Origin: an uncultured Clostridia bacterium
Lineage (GTDB): Bacteria > Bacillota > Clostridia > Christensenellales > Aristaeellaceae
Length of the DNA stretch: 64,000 nt
NCBI GenBank assembly: GCA_934662505.1
Contig: CAKUKE010000005.1
Span: forward strand, 62,001 to 126,000
Direction: 5' to 3'
Shown: in pieces, positions 8,627-19,322 of the stretch
Numbering within the stretch: the first letter of the stretch is position 1
Layout: each line of letters starts with the position of its first letter
Notes under the pieces: generated by a model
The model's input: the letters and a program-made list of their open reading frames with translations, nothing else
Told to the model about the DNA's origin: nothing
Databases searched by the model: none
Program-made: the position numbers and the translations under genes

Positions 8627-11600
8627 ACAGCGCCAGAATATCCTTTTCGCTCAGCCTTGTAGGCATTTCCTCCCCGGGGGTGATCAGCCGGTCGAACAGG
8701 CTGCGCTTGCGGTCGCTCATGCGCAGCACCTGCTCCTCGATGGTATTGTGGCACACCAGCTTCCACACCTCCACCTTGTGGGTCTGACCGATCCTGTGGG
8801 CGCGGCCGGTAGCCTGCTCCTCGGCGGTAGGGTTCCACCAGGGGTCGAAGTGGATCACCGTGTCCGCCCCCGTCAGGTTCAGCCCCGTGCCGCCCGCCTT
8901 GAGCGAGATAAGGAACACGTCCCCCTCCCCGGCGTTGAACCGTTCGGTGAGCGCCAGCCGCTCGGCGGCAGGGGTCTCGCCGTCCAGATACAGGGTGGTC
9001 AGGTTTTCCTCCTTCAACCGTGCTTCAATGAGGCGCAGCATGGAGGTAAACTGGGAAAACAGCAGGATGCGCCGGGAAGCGGCCACCGCGCCGGGAAGCA
9101 GCTCCATGAGCATTTCCAGCTTGCCCGAGGCGCCCTGATAATCCGGCAGGCACAGCCGGGGATGGCAGCAGATCTGCCTGAGCTCCGTAATGGCGCTGAG
9201 CACCTCGGCACGGCCGCGGCCCAGTCCCTTCTCCCGCAGGATCTCGCCCACCCGGGCGCGCTTTTGCAAAAGCGCCGCGTCGTACACCCGCGCCTGCTCC
9301 AGCGTCATTTCGGCGGTCAGCACGCTTTCCTGCTTTTCCGGCAGTTCGCCCAGCACGTCCCGCTTGAGACGGCGCATCAGAAACGGACGGATGCGGAAAC
9401 GCAGGTCTTCCTCGTTGCGCCCGTCGCCCCAGCGGCGCAGAAATTCGCTGTACCTGGGCAGATAGCCGGGCAGCACAAAGTCGAACAGCGACCACAATTC
9501 CCCCGCATGGTTCTCCATGGGGGTGCCGGTCAGCGCGATGCGGGTGTCCGCCCGCAGCTGCTTCACGGCGTGGGCGCCCACGCTCTGCGCGTTTTTCACC
9601 TGCTGCGCCTCGTCCAGAATGGCGAAGCGGAAGGTGACGTCCTGCATCAGCTGAATGTCCCGCCGGATCAGGGGATAGCTGGTGATGACCACGTCCGGCG
9701 CGTGCGCCCCCTCCAGCCGCGCCAGTTTTTCCGCCCGAACGCCCTGACCGCCCGAAATGAGCAGCACGTCCAGCTCGGGCGCAAAGCGCTTCAGTTCGCT
9801 CAGCCAGTTATAGGTCAGCGTCGTAGGCGACACGATGAGGGAAGGCTTTCTTTCTTTTTCCGTGCGGATGTAATACAACAGCGCCGCGATGGTCTGCACC
9901 GTCTTGCCCAGACCCATTTCATCCGCCAGAATGCCGCCCAGATGCATCTCGTGCAGCGCGCACAGCCAGGCAAAGCCCCGCTGCTGATAGGGGCGCAGGC
10001 AGTCCAGCGGCGCGGGCGGCGCTTCAAAGCGCAGCCCGGACACGCGGCGTACCTCCTCGTCCTCCTCCACCGGCAGGGCGCTCTCCCGCAAAAGCGCGTC
10101 AAAGTAGGCCGCCCGGCAGGCGCCCAGATCCTCCTCCGTGCCCGTCAGCTCCACCGCCTCGGCCACCGCCTCGGCCATTTTCTGCCACGCGTCCAGACCG
10201 GTCAGATCCAGAAAGGTACCGTCCTTATAGCGGAAATACCGGCGGTGGCGGCGCAGCGCCTCCATCAGGGGCATCAGCTCCTCCACCGGGGCATCCCCGT
10301 CCATCAGCTCCAGCTGCAGCCGCCCCTCCGCCATGCGCATGGCGCCCCGCAGGGCGGGACGGCGGGGGGAGAGCTTCTGAAAATCCCGGCTGAAAAACAC
10401 CTGCGAGACCCCCGTCAGGCGCTGAGCGCCCTCGGTGACAAAGTCGTATATCCTGTCCTGTCCCCGCAGGTACACCTTGCCCCGCTGCACATGAAAGCCG
10501 CTGCGGGCCAGTTCATCCATGGCCGCCCGCTCCCCCGCCACGTCCCGCACCAGCAGCATTTTTTTCTCATCCGTGTCCGGCTGGAAGGGGTCGATCTCCA
10601 TATCGCCGTAGGCGAAAGTCACACGCGCGGTCACGTCCGCGTTTTCCTTGTCCAGAAACACCTTGACCGTCAGGGGCAGCCGCAGCAGCTGTTTTTCCAG
10701 CTCGGGCGCAAAGGTCACCTGACCCGCCCGGGACAGAAAGGGCATCAGCTCGGAGAGCACCTTGGGCGTTTCCCGGGTGGGAAAGGTGAAGCGCGCCTCG
10801 CCGCCCCGGCTGAACCGCGCCAGCGCGGAAAGCAGCTTCCGCTTTTCCGGGGGTACAAACTGCAGCGTGCCGCCCGCATAGACAAAAGCGTAGTCCTCCG
10901 TCACAGGACGCAGCCCCTCGGGCACCTCCGCCGTCACCGTCAGTTCGCGCAGCGTCCCCGTCAGCAGAAAATGAAAGTCCAGCGGCATTTCGCCGATTCC
11001 GTCCTGCCCGGTCACATCCTCGCCCACATGCAATTCGAGGGGCATGCTCCGTATCAGCCCCAGCACCCGCTCCCCCGTGCGGGGAGGCAGACGCATGATG
11101 CGGGCGTCCGTCCCCGTCAGGTTGGACACCGCCGCCGCCTCGCAGTACTCGCTGAGCACGTCCAGCAGTTCCTCCTGTTCGGGCGAAAAGCGCATCCAGC
11201 CGGGCTTGTATTCAAACCCCTTGCCAAAGGGCAGGGGTTCCCCCGTTTCGCGGCACTTCAAAAAGCCGGGCACGCTGCGCACCACATACAGGCGCTCCTC
11301 GCCCACCCGCAGCGCCAGCCGGATGCCCTCCGGCCGCAGAAAAACGACGGGCGTCATGCGCACCTCGTCCACCTGCGGCAGCATGCCTGCCACCGCCTCC
11401 ATCAGCGCGGGGGCGGAACGCAGGGCGCGGTCGTTTTCCATTTCCTGCATGGCGCCGCTTTCCATGGCGGTCAGCAGGGCGGCCACGGCATGGCGGCACA
11501 GGGGCTCCCCGCAGTCGCACACGGCCTCGTCCGCCGTGACGCGCACCTGATGGCGGCCGTTGTCCACGACCGCATACACGCATTCCTCCCGGCCGCGGCG

Positions 11601-11693
11601 CATTTCCCGCGCCAGCATGCGCCGCATCAAGGTCTGACCGGCCAGATAGTTTTTTTCCCCGGCCATATCCCGCAGGGTCTCCGCATTGAGCAT
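8619..11693 (-). CDS. SNF2-family helicase with N-terminal SWIM zinc finger
   Basis: About 1024 residues. The SWIM zinc finger CDCGEPLCRH (CxCx4CxH) lies near residues 59-68. A poorly conserved central region follows, then the SNF2 ATPase in the C-terminal half: LRPYQQRGFAWL, ILADEMGLGKTVQTIAALL (Walker A), LILD-type box ILDEAQQVKN, ALTGTPMEN, then helicase C with LLFSQFTSML, LISLKAGGTGLNLT and the arginine finger region GRAHRIGQ. Such bacterial Swi2/Snf2 proteins (HepA/RapA-like group) translocate on DNA and remodel protein-DNA complexes. The ATG at 11693 has GGAGG 6 bases upstream; an ATG at 11699 lies directly against GGAGG and is less likely. A terminator follows the preceding gene, so it is probably transcribed alone. 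Confidence 0.93.
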   Translation of the reverse strand: MLNAETLRDMAGEKNYLAGQTLMRRMLAREMRRGREECVYAVVDNGRHQVRVTADEAVCDCGEPLCRHAVAALLTAMESGAMQEMENDRALRSAPALMEAVAGMLPQVDEVRMTPVVFLRPEGIRLALRVGEERLYVVRSVPGFLKCRETGEPLPFGKGFEYKPGWMRFSPEQEELLDVLSEYCEAAAVSNLTGTDARIMRLPPRTGERVLGLIRSMPLELHVGEDVTGQDGIGEMPLDFHFLLTGTLRELTVTAEVPEGLRPVTEDYAFVYAGGTLQFVPPEKRKLLSALARFSRGGEARFTFPTRETPKVLSELMPFLSRAGQVTFAPELEKQLLRLPLTVKVFLDKENADVTARVTFAYGDMEIDPFQPDTDEKKMLLVRDVAGERAAMDELARSGFHVQRGKVYLRGQDRIYDFVTEGAQRLTGVSQVFFSRDFQKLSPRRPALRGAMRMAEGRLQLELMDGDAPVEELMPLMEALRRHRRYFRYKDGTFLDLTGLDAWQKMAEAVAEAVELTGTEEDLGACRAAYFDALLRESALPVEEDEEVRRVSGLRFEAPPAPLDCLRPYQQRGFAWLCALHEMHLGGILADEMGLGKTVQTIAALLYYIRTEKERKPSLIVSPTTLTYNWLSELKRFAPELDVLLISGGQGVRAEKLARLEGAHAPDVVITSYPLIRRDIQLMQDVTFRFAILDEAQQVKNAQSVGAHAVKQLRADTRIALTGTPMENHAGELWSLFDFVLPGYLPRYSEFLRRWGDGRNEEDLRFRIRPFLMRRLKRDVLGELPEKQESVLTAEMTLEQARVYDAALLQKRARVGEILREKGLGRGRAEVLSAITELRQICCHPRLCLPDYQGASGKLEMLMELLPGAVAASRRILLFSQFTSMLRLIEARLKEENLTTLYLDGETPAAERLALTERFNAGEGDVFLISLKAGGTGLNLTGADTVIHFDPWWNPTAEEQATGRAHRIGQTHKVEVWKLVCHNTIEEQVLRMSDRKRSLFDRLITPGEEMPTRLSEKDILALFD

Positions 11694-11734
11694 GAGCATC
11701 CTCCATCAAAACACAAAGATCAAAAAGCGCCGTC

Positions 11735-11764
11735 AAAAAAGGGCGTATCTTTTCAGAATACGCC
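11735..11764 (-). terminator. Terminator of the cyclic glucan synthase gene
   Basis: Perfect 7-bp stem GGCGTAT / ATACGCC with a 9-base loop, followed on the minus strand by CTTTTTTG. It sits between the GH94 gene and the SNF2 gene. Confidence 0.8.
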
Positions 11765-11824
11765 GCAGACCCTTTTTTTCCTGCCGGCAGACGGGATTTT
11801 TTGTCCCGCCGTCCCCCTTCTTGA

Positions 11825-14800
11825 TCACGGTTCCATGGGAAACCGCGCCTCGTGCGTTCCCTCCTCAAAGGCCATGGCCACATAGCGTTCCTCCTGACGG
11901 CGGCCGTCCAGCGTCACGTGGCTTTGCCCTTGCGCGGCGGTCAGGTGGTACACGGCGCCGCCGGAACGGTACGTGACCGTAATCTCCTTTTCCCCCGAGC
12001 CGGGAAGGGGCGACAGGACCACCCGGTCGCCCTGCCGGTCAAAGCCCATGAGAAAGTGCAGCGCCGCAACATACAGCCAGCCCGCGCTGCCCGTGTACCA
12101 GCTCCAGCCTGCCCGTCCCGTGTTTTCCCCGGCGTACACATCCGCCGCCGCCACGTAGGGTTCGCCCATATAGACCCGGGTCACATCCGGCGCATTGCCG
12201 TGGCGCTCGGGCCACACTGCCCGCAGCACTTCCCATGCCCGCCGGCTTTCCCCCGCCCGGCACAGCGCCCAGATGAACCATGCCACGGCATGGGTATACT
12301 GTCCGCCGTTTTCCCGCACCCCGTCCAGATAGGCGGTGATATACCCCGCCTTTTCCGCCGCCCCGAAGGGGGGATCCAGCAGTTTGACCAGCCCCGCTTC
12401 CCCGTCGTAGAGCCGCTCCCACGCCGCCAGCAGCGCCCGGTTCGCCTGATGGGCGGGCGCGCCCGCCAGCACGGCAAAGCACTGGGTGATCAGATCGATG
12501 CGTTCCGGCTCGCTCACCCCTGCGGGGCCGCCCAGCGGTTCGCCCGAAGCATACCACGCCCGCAGATACCACCGTCCCGTCCACGCCGCCCGGGAAGCCC
12601 GAAGCCACCCGTCCGCCGTCTCCTGCAGCCGCTCCGCCGTCTCCGGCGGACAGAAGGGCGCCAGATCCCGGCACACCATCACTGCAAAAAAGGTCAGCCA
12701 CGTGCTTTCGCCGCCCACCCGGTTCATCCCGTCGTTCCAGTCCCCGCCCCCCATCAGAAGCATGCCATGGGGTCCCGTCTTCTGAGAAAACACCGCCCGC
12801 AGGCAGTGCTCCCGGAGGGGTGCTTCCTCCCTTGTGCTTTCGGGACGGTTGTAGCGATCCTCCTCGTCCTCCCGAAGGGGTGCATCGGTCAGAAAGGGCG
12901 CGGGCGCGTCGAACACACCGGCATCTCCCGTCGCCCGGGCGTACCACGCCGCCACCCATGGCAGAAACAGCCGGTCGTCCGACACCCGCGTGCGTACCCC
13001 CCTGCCGTCCTCGTGCCACCAGTGCTGTACGTCCCCTTCCTCAAACTGATGGGCGGCGCAGCGCAGCAGATGCGCCCGCGCCGTCTCCGGCTCGGTGTAG
13101 ACCAGCGCCAGCATATCCTGCAGCTGATCCCTGAACCCGACGGCGCCGCCCGCCTGATAGGGACCCATCCGCGCCAGAATGCGGGACGCGCGCACCTGAT
13201 AAGGCAGCCATTTGTTCATCAGCCTGTCCCAGCTGCCCTGCAGGGTATACACCTGCAGGGCGGACAGCCTGTCCTGCCACGCCGCCCGGGCGCGGGCAGG
13301 CGCGTCGGAGGCCGGGCGCTCCTGCCGTTCACCGCCGGCGGACAGAAGGCACCACACCGTCAGGCTCTCCCGGGCGCGCAGGCGCACCTGCCGCCGGAAG
13401 ACCACCGTGTTCCCTGCCGCGCCGCAGCTTTCCGCCTCCGTCATGGACAGGCGCGCCGTCAGCCCCGCAGGCGCGTTCACCAGCGTCATTTCCGTGCCGT
13501 CCGGGACCAGGCGGGTATCCTCCGTCCGCTCGCCCAGCGCCGCCCACACCTGCCAGATCAGGGTGCCTTCCGTGTCCGCCGGCGCCCGAAGGGTCACCTT
13601 GCGGGCGGAAACTGGACGGTCGGGCAGCACAAACACCTCCACGCCGGTCTCCACCCCCTCCGCTGCGCCCGCATATTCCGCACAGCCGGGGGTATAGGTC
13701 ACCTGTCCCCCGCACAGCTCCGTATCCCGTCCGCCGACCCGCAGGATCAGGCGCTCCGCCGGGCGGGGAGCGTACGTCTGCCGCCCCGTCCCCGTCAGAC
13801 GATGGAGACGGCTGTTTTCCCCAAAGCTCTCCAGAATACCCGTTTCGCACACCAGCGTGCCGATCTGCCCGTTGGCCAGCACCAGATGCCATGGCACCGG
13901 CGCGGGACGGAGAATGCGGTATCCGCCGTCCTCGGTAAAACCGCCCCAGCCGTTGAACCCGGCCAGCCCCGCGCTCCCCCCGTCCGCCGGCAGGGGCAGC
14001 GGGACAGCCGGCGCTTCATCCGCCGCCTGCGGGCGCGCAAGTCCCCGCAACTGGGCGCCCAGTCCGGCGCCGCCCCGAAGGTTCAGCCGGGCAAACGCCG
14101 TCACACCCGCCGCCTCGCCTGCCCCCACGGCCACCAGATGCACCCCGCCGGGACGGTTCATCATCTCCCGGTCGGGTCCCGACTGCACCAGCGCCGCCGC
14201 CAGATCGGCCACCGGCCGGTTGTAGCCCGTTTCCCGGGGATAAAGGACGGCCAGATCCGTCTCCACCCCCATCCGGCGCATCCATGCATGCGCCCGCAGC
14301 GCGCTCCGCAGCAGCGGCGCGTCCGCCTCAGCCGTCCAGTCCACCGTCCACAGCGGCAGGTCGCCCGACAGCCCGCGCCGCCACAATTCGTCCAAATCGG
14401 CGGGCACACCCGCGGCCTGATGGGGCTGCCCGGTAAAGTACACCGCGCCCAGCACCCGCCGGCCATTTTCCTGTCTTTCCCCGGTCAGACGCATATCCCT
14501 GCACAGCGCCAGCGCCGCCGTGCGCGCCAGCGCGTAATGCTCCCGCAGCTGCGCCCGGTCAAAGGCGCGGGGCAGCCCCTTTTCCAGCCCGATCCGGCCT
14601 TCTTCCTCCGTCATGGCGGGCAGGGCGGCAAAAACGCACAGGCTTTCCCCGCCCGGCGCCACGGTCAGCGCCCCGTCCCAGGACAGACAGGGGGAGAGCA
14701 CGTCCCCCAGCCGTCCGGGCACGGAACGGACAAGTGCCTCCGGGCTGCGCATGTCCCCGCACCGGCCGGTAAACAGGCGCAGATCGCCCTGCGCCCCCAG

Positions 14801-17800
14801 CCGGGCGAAGGGGCCCCGCACTGCGTGATACAAAAGGGGCGTTTCTGCCTGTTCCTTTTCGTCCCGTGGTCTGCGCCGGGCGCATAATACGTCGGGCGCT
14901 ACCCTGTCCACCCGTACGGACAGGTCGCGGAACGCCGGGTGCGCCTCGTCCTCCCGCTGCCCGCTCAGGGCGACAGGCAGACAGGAGACCGCCCGGACGT
15001 CCAGCGGCACATCCCCCGTGTTTTTCAGCATCAGCACGTCCATGAGCGCACCGTTGACGGGAGAGATGAACCGCCACTGACGAACCCGGAGCGCGTCCGC
15101 CTCCGTCTCGTAGCGGATCGCCCCGGTCTCATAGACGACCCTGCCCTCCCACGGACGGATCACGCCGCCCGCCCCCTGCAGATAGACACGGGGGCCGGAC
15201 AGCGCCCGGGGATCCTGCTCAAAGCGGGTCAATTGAACGCGCCCCCTGAAAAAGGCCGCCTGCCCCCGGGCGTTTTCCAGCAGGGTCACCCCCCGGAAGG
15301 ACAGCGCCTGCGCGTCCAGCGGGTACCCCGTCCGGGCGGGCACGGCAGAAAAATCCCCGCCGTCCGTCTCCCGGCGCAGGGGCAGTTCCGTCCGCCGGCG
15401 GGGGAGCCCCCGGGGCATGGGCTCGGTGAGCAGATACAGCCGTGCGCGCACCGCGGGAATGCGGGTAAACAGGCGCACCAGCGCAAAGTTTTCCAATCCG
15501 TTGCACAGAGCGCACAAAAGCATGCCCTGATGGTGCGCCATGTGGCTGCGCACCAGCCGGGGCGTTTTTTCCATGCGGGCAGGGGTATAATCGGCCGCTT
15601 CGAAAAAGCCCAGTCCGTCCCGCCAGCCCATTTTCTCCATGCGCAGCAGGTTTTCCGCCGCGGCGCGCGGGAAAAAGGGCAGCGCCAGCGCGGACGCGTA
15701 AGGCGCCACCACGTCGCCCGCCGTCTCCCCCGTCAGCGCCAGCCGGGGCAGCCCGAAGGCGCGGTACTGATAATTCAGATCCGCGTCAAAGGCGTAATAC
15801 CCGCTTTCACTGACGCCCCAGGGACGTTTTTTTCCCTGCGCCCGCTGGGCGCGCACGGCAAACAGACACCCCTCCCGCAGGAGGGTGCCGGGGTACATGG
15901 GCAAAAGCAGCGCGGGCATCAGATATTCAAACATCGTGCCGCCCCATGAAAGCAGGGCGCCGCCGCCCCCCGCCCGCACCAGCGTACGGTTGAGGGCGAA
16001 AAAGTGCTTTTCCGGCACCCTGCCCAGCGCGACGGCGCAGAAGGACAAAAGCCGGCTTTCGCTGGCCAGCATATCGTAGTGCGCGCCGCTCATTTCATTT
16101 TTCGACCCGTCAAAGCCGACGAAAAACAGCCGCTGCGCCGGATCATAGAGCGCCTCCAGCGCCATACCGGAGGCCAGCGCATCCAGTCGGGCCGCCACAT
16201 CCCGGCAGCTCTCGTCCATTTCATTTAGGTGATTGCGGCAGGCCTGGGCGCAGGCCATCAGGCAGGCCGCCAGATTACCCGCGTCCACAGAGGACACAAA
16301 CCGGTCGCCCAGCACCGACAGGGTACCGGTATCGTACCAGTTATAAAAAATGCCCCGCCATTTTTCCAGCTTTTCCAGCGTGGCGGCGGTATCCCGCATG
16401 CGCCGCCCCATTTCCCGGCCGGTCATCATGTTCATTTCCCGCGCGGCCGCGCAGGAAAGCAGGTACATGCCGATATTGGTGGGCGACGTGCGCGCCGCCG
16501 CGCCCCTGTCCGGGCGCAGCTGCACGTTGTCCGGCGGCAGGAAGCCGCTTTTCTCCGTCACGTACATTTCAAAAAAGCGCCAGGTGTCCGAGGCCAGCCC
16601 GCACAGACGGCGGATCTCCTCCTCCGTCAGGGGCGGGGGCGCGGCAAGCGGGCCGTTCAGCCATGCAGCAGTCAGGGGAAACAGCACCCACAGAAGCCCT
16701 GCCGCCACGCCGGGCAGAAAGCCGCCCGGCATCAGGGACAAACCGATAGCCGCCGCGCCGCACGCCACCGACGCAAGGGCGCAGGACAGGGGTGCTTCCC
16801 CCTGCGCCCCTTCCTCCGCCTGCTGCGCCGTCACCCAGCTGAGCAGCCCCCTGCGGCTGACAAACTGCCGGTACAGCGCCCTGACCGCCCCGTCCGCCTG
16901 ACAGAGCGCCAGCGCGGGCTGCAGGGATACGCGCCAGCCCATACCCCGCAGCGGCCACGGCAGCGCCAGCAGCAAAAGCAGGGGATGACCCGTCCAGAGC
17001 GCACCCAGCAAAAGCACCGTCTGCCACAGGGGAACAAGGGAACGGCGCAGGTTTTCCCACACCTTAAAGCGGGAAAGAAGGGTCAGCCGCCCATCCGTCA
17101 GAAAAGGAAGCAGCTGCCAGTCCCCCCGGGTCCAGCGGTGCTGCCGCTTCAGATACCCGCCGATTGTGGACGGTTCCCCGTCGTAGAGGACAATATCCTC
17201 CGCCAGCGCCGCGCCCGCCGTTTCGCCCTCGATCAGATCATGACTGAGCAACCGTCCCTGAGGCAGCCGATCCTGCAGCCGCGCCCGCCACAGCCGGGGG
17301 TCGAAGATGCCCTTGCCCACAAAAGACCCCCGGCCGAAGAGATCCTGATATACGTCCTGCGCCGCGCCGCCGTACACCTCCAGCCCGCCCGAGCCGGACA
17401 AGGCGGTCTGCACCCGGGTGCGCAGGGTATCCGCGCCCACGGCCATCCGGGGCTGCACCACGCCCGTGCGCCCCTTCTGCAGAGGATGCTCCATCACGCC
17501 CACCAGCCGCAAAAGGGCGCCGCGGGTGAGAAAGGTGTCCGCGTCCAGCGTCACCACATAGGCGTACTTTTCCTTCAGTGCAGCCGGGTCGAAGGAGGCA
17601 TACAGGGTTTTATCCTCCGTCCTGCCCGTCACCAGCGCGTCGCAGAGCATGTTCAGCGCGCCCCGCTTGCGCTCCCAGCCCATGTAACGCCCCTGACACT
17701 CCTGCCACACCCGTCCCCGCACCCACAAAAGAAAGGGCGCGCCGGGGGTGTGGGCATTGAGCGCGTCAAAGGCCGCGCGCCCCGCCCGCACCGTGTCCGC

Positions 17801-19138
17801 ATCCCCATCCGTCTCAGGCGTATCCGCCTCCTTCAGATCGGCCAGCAGCATAAAATCCACGTTCTCCGTCCGCACGGAACGGTGCAGCACGGACAGATGG
17901 CGCGCCATTTTCATCATGTGGGTATGACCGGTCACCAGCGCGGGCACCACCACCAGCACACGCTGCCCCGCCCCCAGCGCCGTCAGGCGCACCCGCGGCA
18001 GCAGCCGGGGCGGATGGAACCGCCGCAGCAGGGGATAGACGGCCTGCCGCCCCGCCTCTCCGGCGCAGGCCATGGCCGGCGCAAACAGCCACCAGGGCCA
18101 CCCGCCGATGAGCCCCGCCGCCAGCGCCAGACAGGGAAACGCCGCCCACCCGGCGACAAACAGCCCCTCCCGGTGCTTTTCGGCAAAGCTGCGCCGGGGC
18201 GTGACCATCAGCGCTTCGGCAATGTCCTCAGGGCGCTCGATCAGATAATAGCCCGCATCCCCCTCCGCCCCCGTTTTGCCCCGGGCGAGCGCCGCCGCCG
18301 TGCGCGCCACGGCGTCCTCCTCCACGCAGTATTCCCGCGCCAGCCGTTCCGCGCAGGCGGCGTAATAGGCCCGGCTTTTTCTGTCCATCCGTTCAAAACC
18401 GCCTGTCTCCGCCAGCGCGGCGTACACGGGCGATACGGTCTCCGCTATCTTTTCCGTGTCAAACTTTTCCAGCGCCCGCAGGGAAAAAACGGCGCGTCCC
18501 AGACGGCAGGCCTCCGCCGTCTGCCCCTCCCGCACCATACGCAGAACGCTTTCCACAGAAGCCCCCCGCGCCGAAACAGCGCGATCCAGACGGCGCAGCG
18601 CTTCGCCCTCCTCGCCCTCGGACAGCGCCTGCGCCACCCGGCAGACCAGCGCCCGGTCGCCGGGGTCGGCCTGTTCCCCCCGCCCGCGGCGCATGAGCTC
18701 CCGGGCGGTGCGCATGCGTCCGCATTCCCGCAGCGCCTCCCGGACGGACAGATCCACCCGTTCCATCAGGCACAGCCGCAGCGCGGCGGGCAGGCAGGCG
18801 ATCTCCCGAAGGGTGAGGGGATAGGTCTCCCGCCGTCTCATCAGAAAACGGACGGCCGCCGCCTCATCGACGACCCCCTCCGTCCATTCCAGCATTTCCC
18901 GCGCCGCTTCCACGACCCGCTTTTCCTTTTCGCCCCCCGGCAGACGCAGAAACCGCCGCCCCTCGCCGCGGAGCGCGTCGGCCGTGTCGCACAGGAAACG
19001 GGCGTGCTCCTCCAGCCACGTCTGGGCAGGGGTCATCGCCTCTTTTTCCACATTGCTCAGCCTGAGGAGCAGCGCCTCCAGCCGCCCCTTTCTGCCCATA
19101 TGCTCCTTTAAAAAAGCCCGCACGCTGATCTCCACCAT
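11825..19138 (-). CDS. Giant cyclic beta-1,2-glucan synthase-like protein (GT84-type domain plus GH94)
   Basis: About 2437 residues from the ATG at 19138 (GGAGG 7 bases upstream; an upstream in-frame ATG at 19183 has no such site). Order: a helical N-terminal region; hydrophobic segments (FVAGWAAFPCLALAAGL); a processive glycosyltransferase core with VVTLDADTF and QHRWTRGDWQ; more membrane segments (VLLLGALWTGHPLLLLLAL and one near SLMPGGFLPG); a glycoamylase-like domain (SPTNIGMYLLS, VSSVDAGNLAACL, SHMAHHQGMLL); and C-terminal beta-sandwich plus GH94 phosphorylase domains with EGDVQHWWHE, GGDWNDGMN (catalytic Asp) and GRAGWSWYTGSAGW. This is the NdvB/ChvB architecture, which makes cyclic beta-1,2-glucan from UDP-glucose; those proteins are usually about 2800 residues, so this one is short. 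The product is inferred. It is divergent from the glycogen operon. Confidence 0.9.
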   Translation of the reverse strand: MVEISVRAFLKEHMGRKGRLEALLLRLSNVEKEAMTPAQTWLEEHARFLCDTADALRGEGRRFLRLPGGEKEKRVVEAAREMLEWTEGVVDEAAAVRFLMRRRETYPLTLREIACLPAALRLCLMERVDLSVREALRECGRMRTARELMRRGRGEQADPGDRALVCRVAQALSEGEEGEALRRLDRAVSARGASVESVLRMVREGQTAEACRLGRAVFSLRALEKFDTEKIAETVSPVYAALAETGGFERMDRKSRAYYAACAERLAREYCVEEDAVARTAAALARGKTGAEGDAGYYLIERPEDIAEALMVTPRRSFAEKHREGLFVAGWAAFPCLALAAGLIGGWPWWLFAPAMACAGEAGRQAVYPLLRRFHPPRLLPRVRLTALGAGQRVLVVVPALVTGHTHMMKMARHLSVLHRSVRTENVDFMLLADLKEADTPETDGDADTVRAGRAAFDALNAHTPGAPFLLWVRGRVWQECQGRYMGWERKRGALNMLCDALVTGRTEDKTLYASFDPAALKEKYAYVVTLDADTFLTRGALLRLVGVMEHPLQKGRTGVVQPRMAVGADTLRTRVQTALSGSGGLEVYGGAAQDVYQDLFGRGSFVGKGIFDPRLWRARLQDRLPQGRLLSHDLIEGETAGAALAEDIVLYDGEPSTIGGYLKRQHRWTRGDWQLLPFLTDGRLTLLSRFKVWENLRRSLVPLWQTVLLLGALWTGHPLLLLLALPWPLRGMGWRVSLQPALALCQADGAVRALYRQFVSRRGLLSWVTAQQAEEGAQGEAPLSCALASVACGAAAIGLSLMPGGFLPGVAAGLLWVLFPLTAAWLNGPLAAPPPLTEEEIRRLCGLASDTWRFFEMYVTEKSGFLPPDNVQLRPDRGAAARTSPTNIGMYLLSCAAAREMNMMTGREMGRRMRDTAATLEKLEKWRGIFYNWYDTGTLSVLGDRFVSSVDAGNLAACLMACAQACRNHLNEMDESCRDVAARLDALASGMALEALYDPAQRLFFVGFDGSKNEMSGAHYDMLASESRLLSFCAVALGRVPEKHFFALNRTLVRAGGGGALLSWGGTMFEYLMPALLLPMYPGTLLREGCLFAVRAQRAQGKKRPWGVSESGYYAFDADLNYQYRAFGLPRLALTGETAGDVVAPYASALALPFFPRAAAENLLRMEKMGWRDGLGFFEAADYTPARMEKTPRLVRSHMAHHQGMLLCALCNGLENFALVRLFTRIPAVRARLYLLTEPMPRGLPRRRTELPLRRETDGGDFSAVPARTGYPLDAQALSFRGVTLLENARGQAAFFRGRVQLTRFEQDPRALSGPRVYLQGAGGVIRPWEGRVVYETGAIRYETEADALRVRQWRFISPVNGALMDVLMLKNTGDVPLDVRAVSCLPVALSGQREDEAHPAFRDLSVRVDRVAPDVLCARRRPRDEKEQAETPLLYHAVRGPFARLGAQGDLRLFTGRCGDMRSPEALVRSVPGRLGDVLSPCLSWDGALTVAPGGESLCVFAALPAMTEEEGRIGLEKGLPRAFDRAQLREHYALARTAALALCRDMRLTGERQENGRRVLGAVYFTGQPHQAAGVPADLDELWRRGLSGDLPLWTVDWTAEADAPLLRSALRAHAWMRRMGVETDLAVLYPRETGYNRPVADLAAALVQSGPDREMMNRPGGVHLVAVGAGEAAGVTAFARLNLRGGAGLGAQLRGLARPQAADEAPAVPLPLPADGGSAGLAGFNGWGGFTEDGGYRILRPAPVPWHLVLANGQIGTLVCETGILESFGENSRLHRLTGTGRQTYAPRPAERLILRVGGRDTELCGGQVTYTPGCAEYAGAAEGVETGVEVFVLPDRPVSARKVTLRAPADTEGTLIWQVWAALGERTEDTRLVPDGTEMTLVNAPAGLTARLSMTEAESCGAAGNTVVFRRQVRLRARESLTVWCLLSAGGERQERPASDAPARARAAWQDRLSALQVYTLQGSWDRLMNKWLPYQVRASRILARMGPYQAGGAVGFRDQLQDMLALVYTEPETARAHLLRCAAHQFEEGDVQHWWHEDGRGVRTRVSDDRLFLPWVAAWYARATGDAGVFDAPAPFLTDAPLREDEEDRYNRPESTREEAPLREHCLRAVFSQKTGPHGMLLMGGGDWNDGMNRVGGESTWLTFFAVMVCRDLAPFCPPETAERLQETADGWLRASRAAWTGRWYLRAWYASGEPLGGPAGVSEPERIDLITQCFAVLAGAPAHQANRALLAAWERLYDGEAGLVKLLDPPFGAAEKAGYITAYLDGVRENGGQYTHAVAWFIWALCRAGESRRAWEVLRAVWPERHGNAPDVTRVYMGEPYVAAADVYAGENTGRAGWSWYTGSAGWLYVAALHFLMGFDRQGDRVVLSPLPGSGEKEITVTYRSGGAVYHLTAAQGQSHVTLDGRRQEERYVAMAFEEGTHEARFPMEP

Positions 19139-19283
19139 GCCCTTGCCTCCGCCGAAAAATGTCGGAGCGCCGAGCCGTCCCATCCGGCTCGCCGCGTCTT
19201 TTTTTCATTGTTCACCGTTTTTCCGCCCCTCATTCCTGCCTGCCGCAAAGCGCGGCTTTTCTCTGGCGTTTTCACCGTTTTCA

Positions 19284-19292
19284 TGTTATAAT
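19284..19292 (+). promoter_or_regulatory. Extended -10 promoter of the glycogen operon
   Basis: TGTTATAAT, a consensus TATAAT with a TGn extension, lies about 31 bases before glgB. No good -35 box is seen at the right distance. An 11-base direct repeat TTCACCGTTTT occurs near 19209 and 19271, and the second copy lies just upstream of this -10, where a regulator could bind. Confidence 0.7.
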
Positions 19293-19322
19293 ACTGTTAA
19301 TGGATGAAAGGAGGGAACGCCT

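Noticed and set aside
8202..11885. Open frame of 1227 codons antisense to the SNF2 helicase
   Set aside because: Shadow of a certain gene, with His/Gln/Arg-rich composition and no domain.
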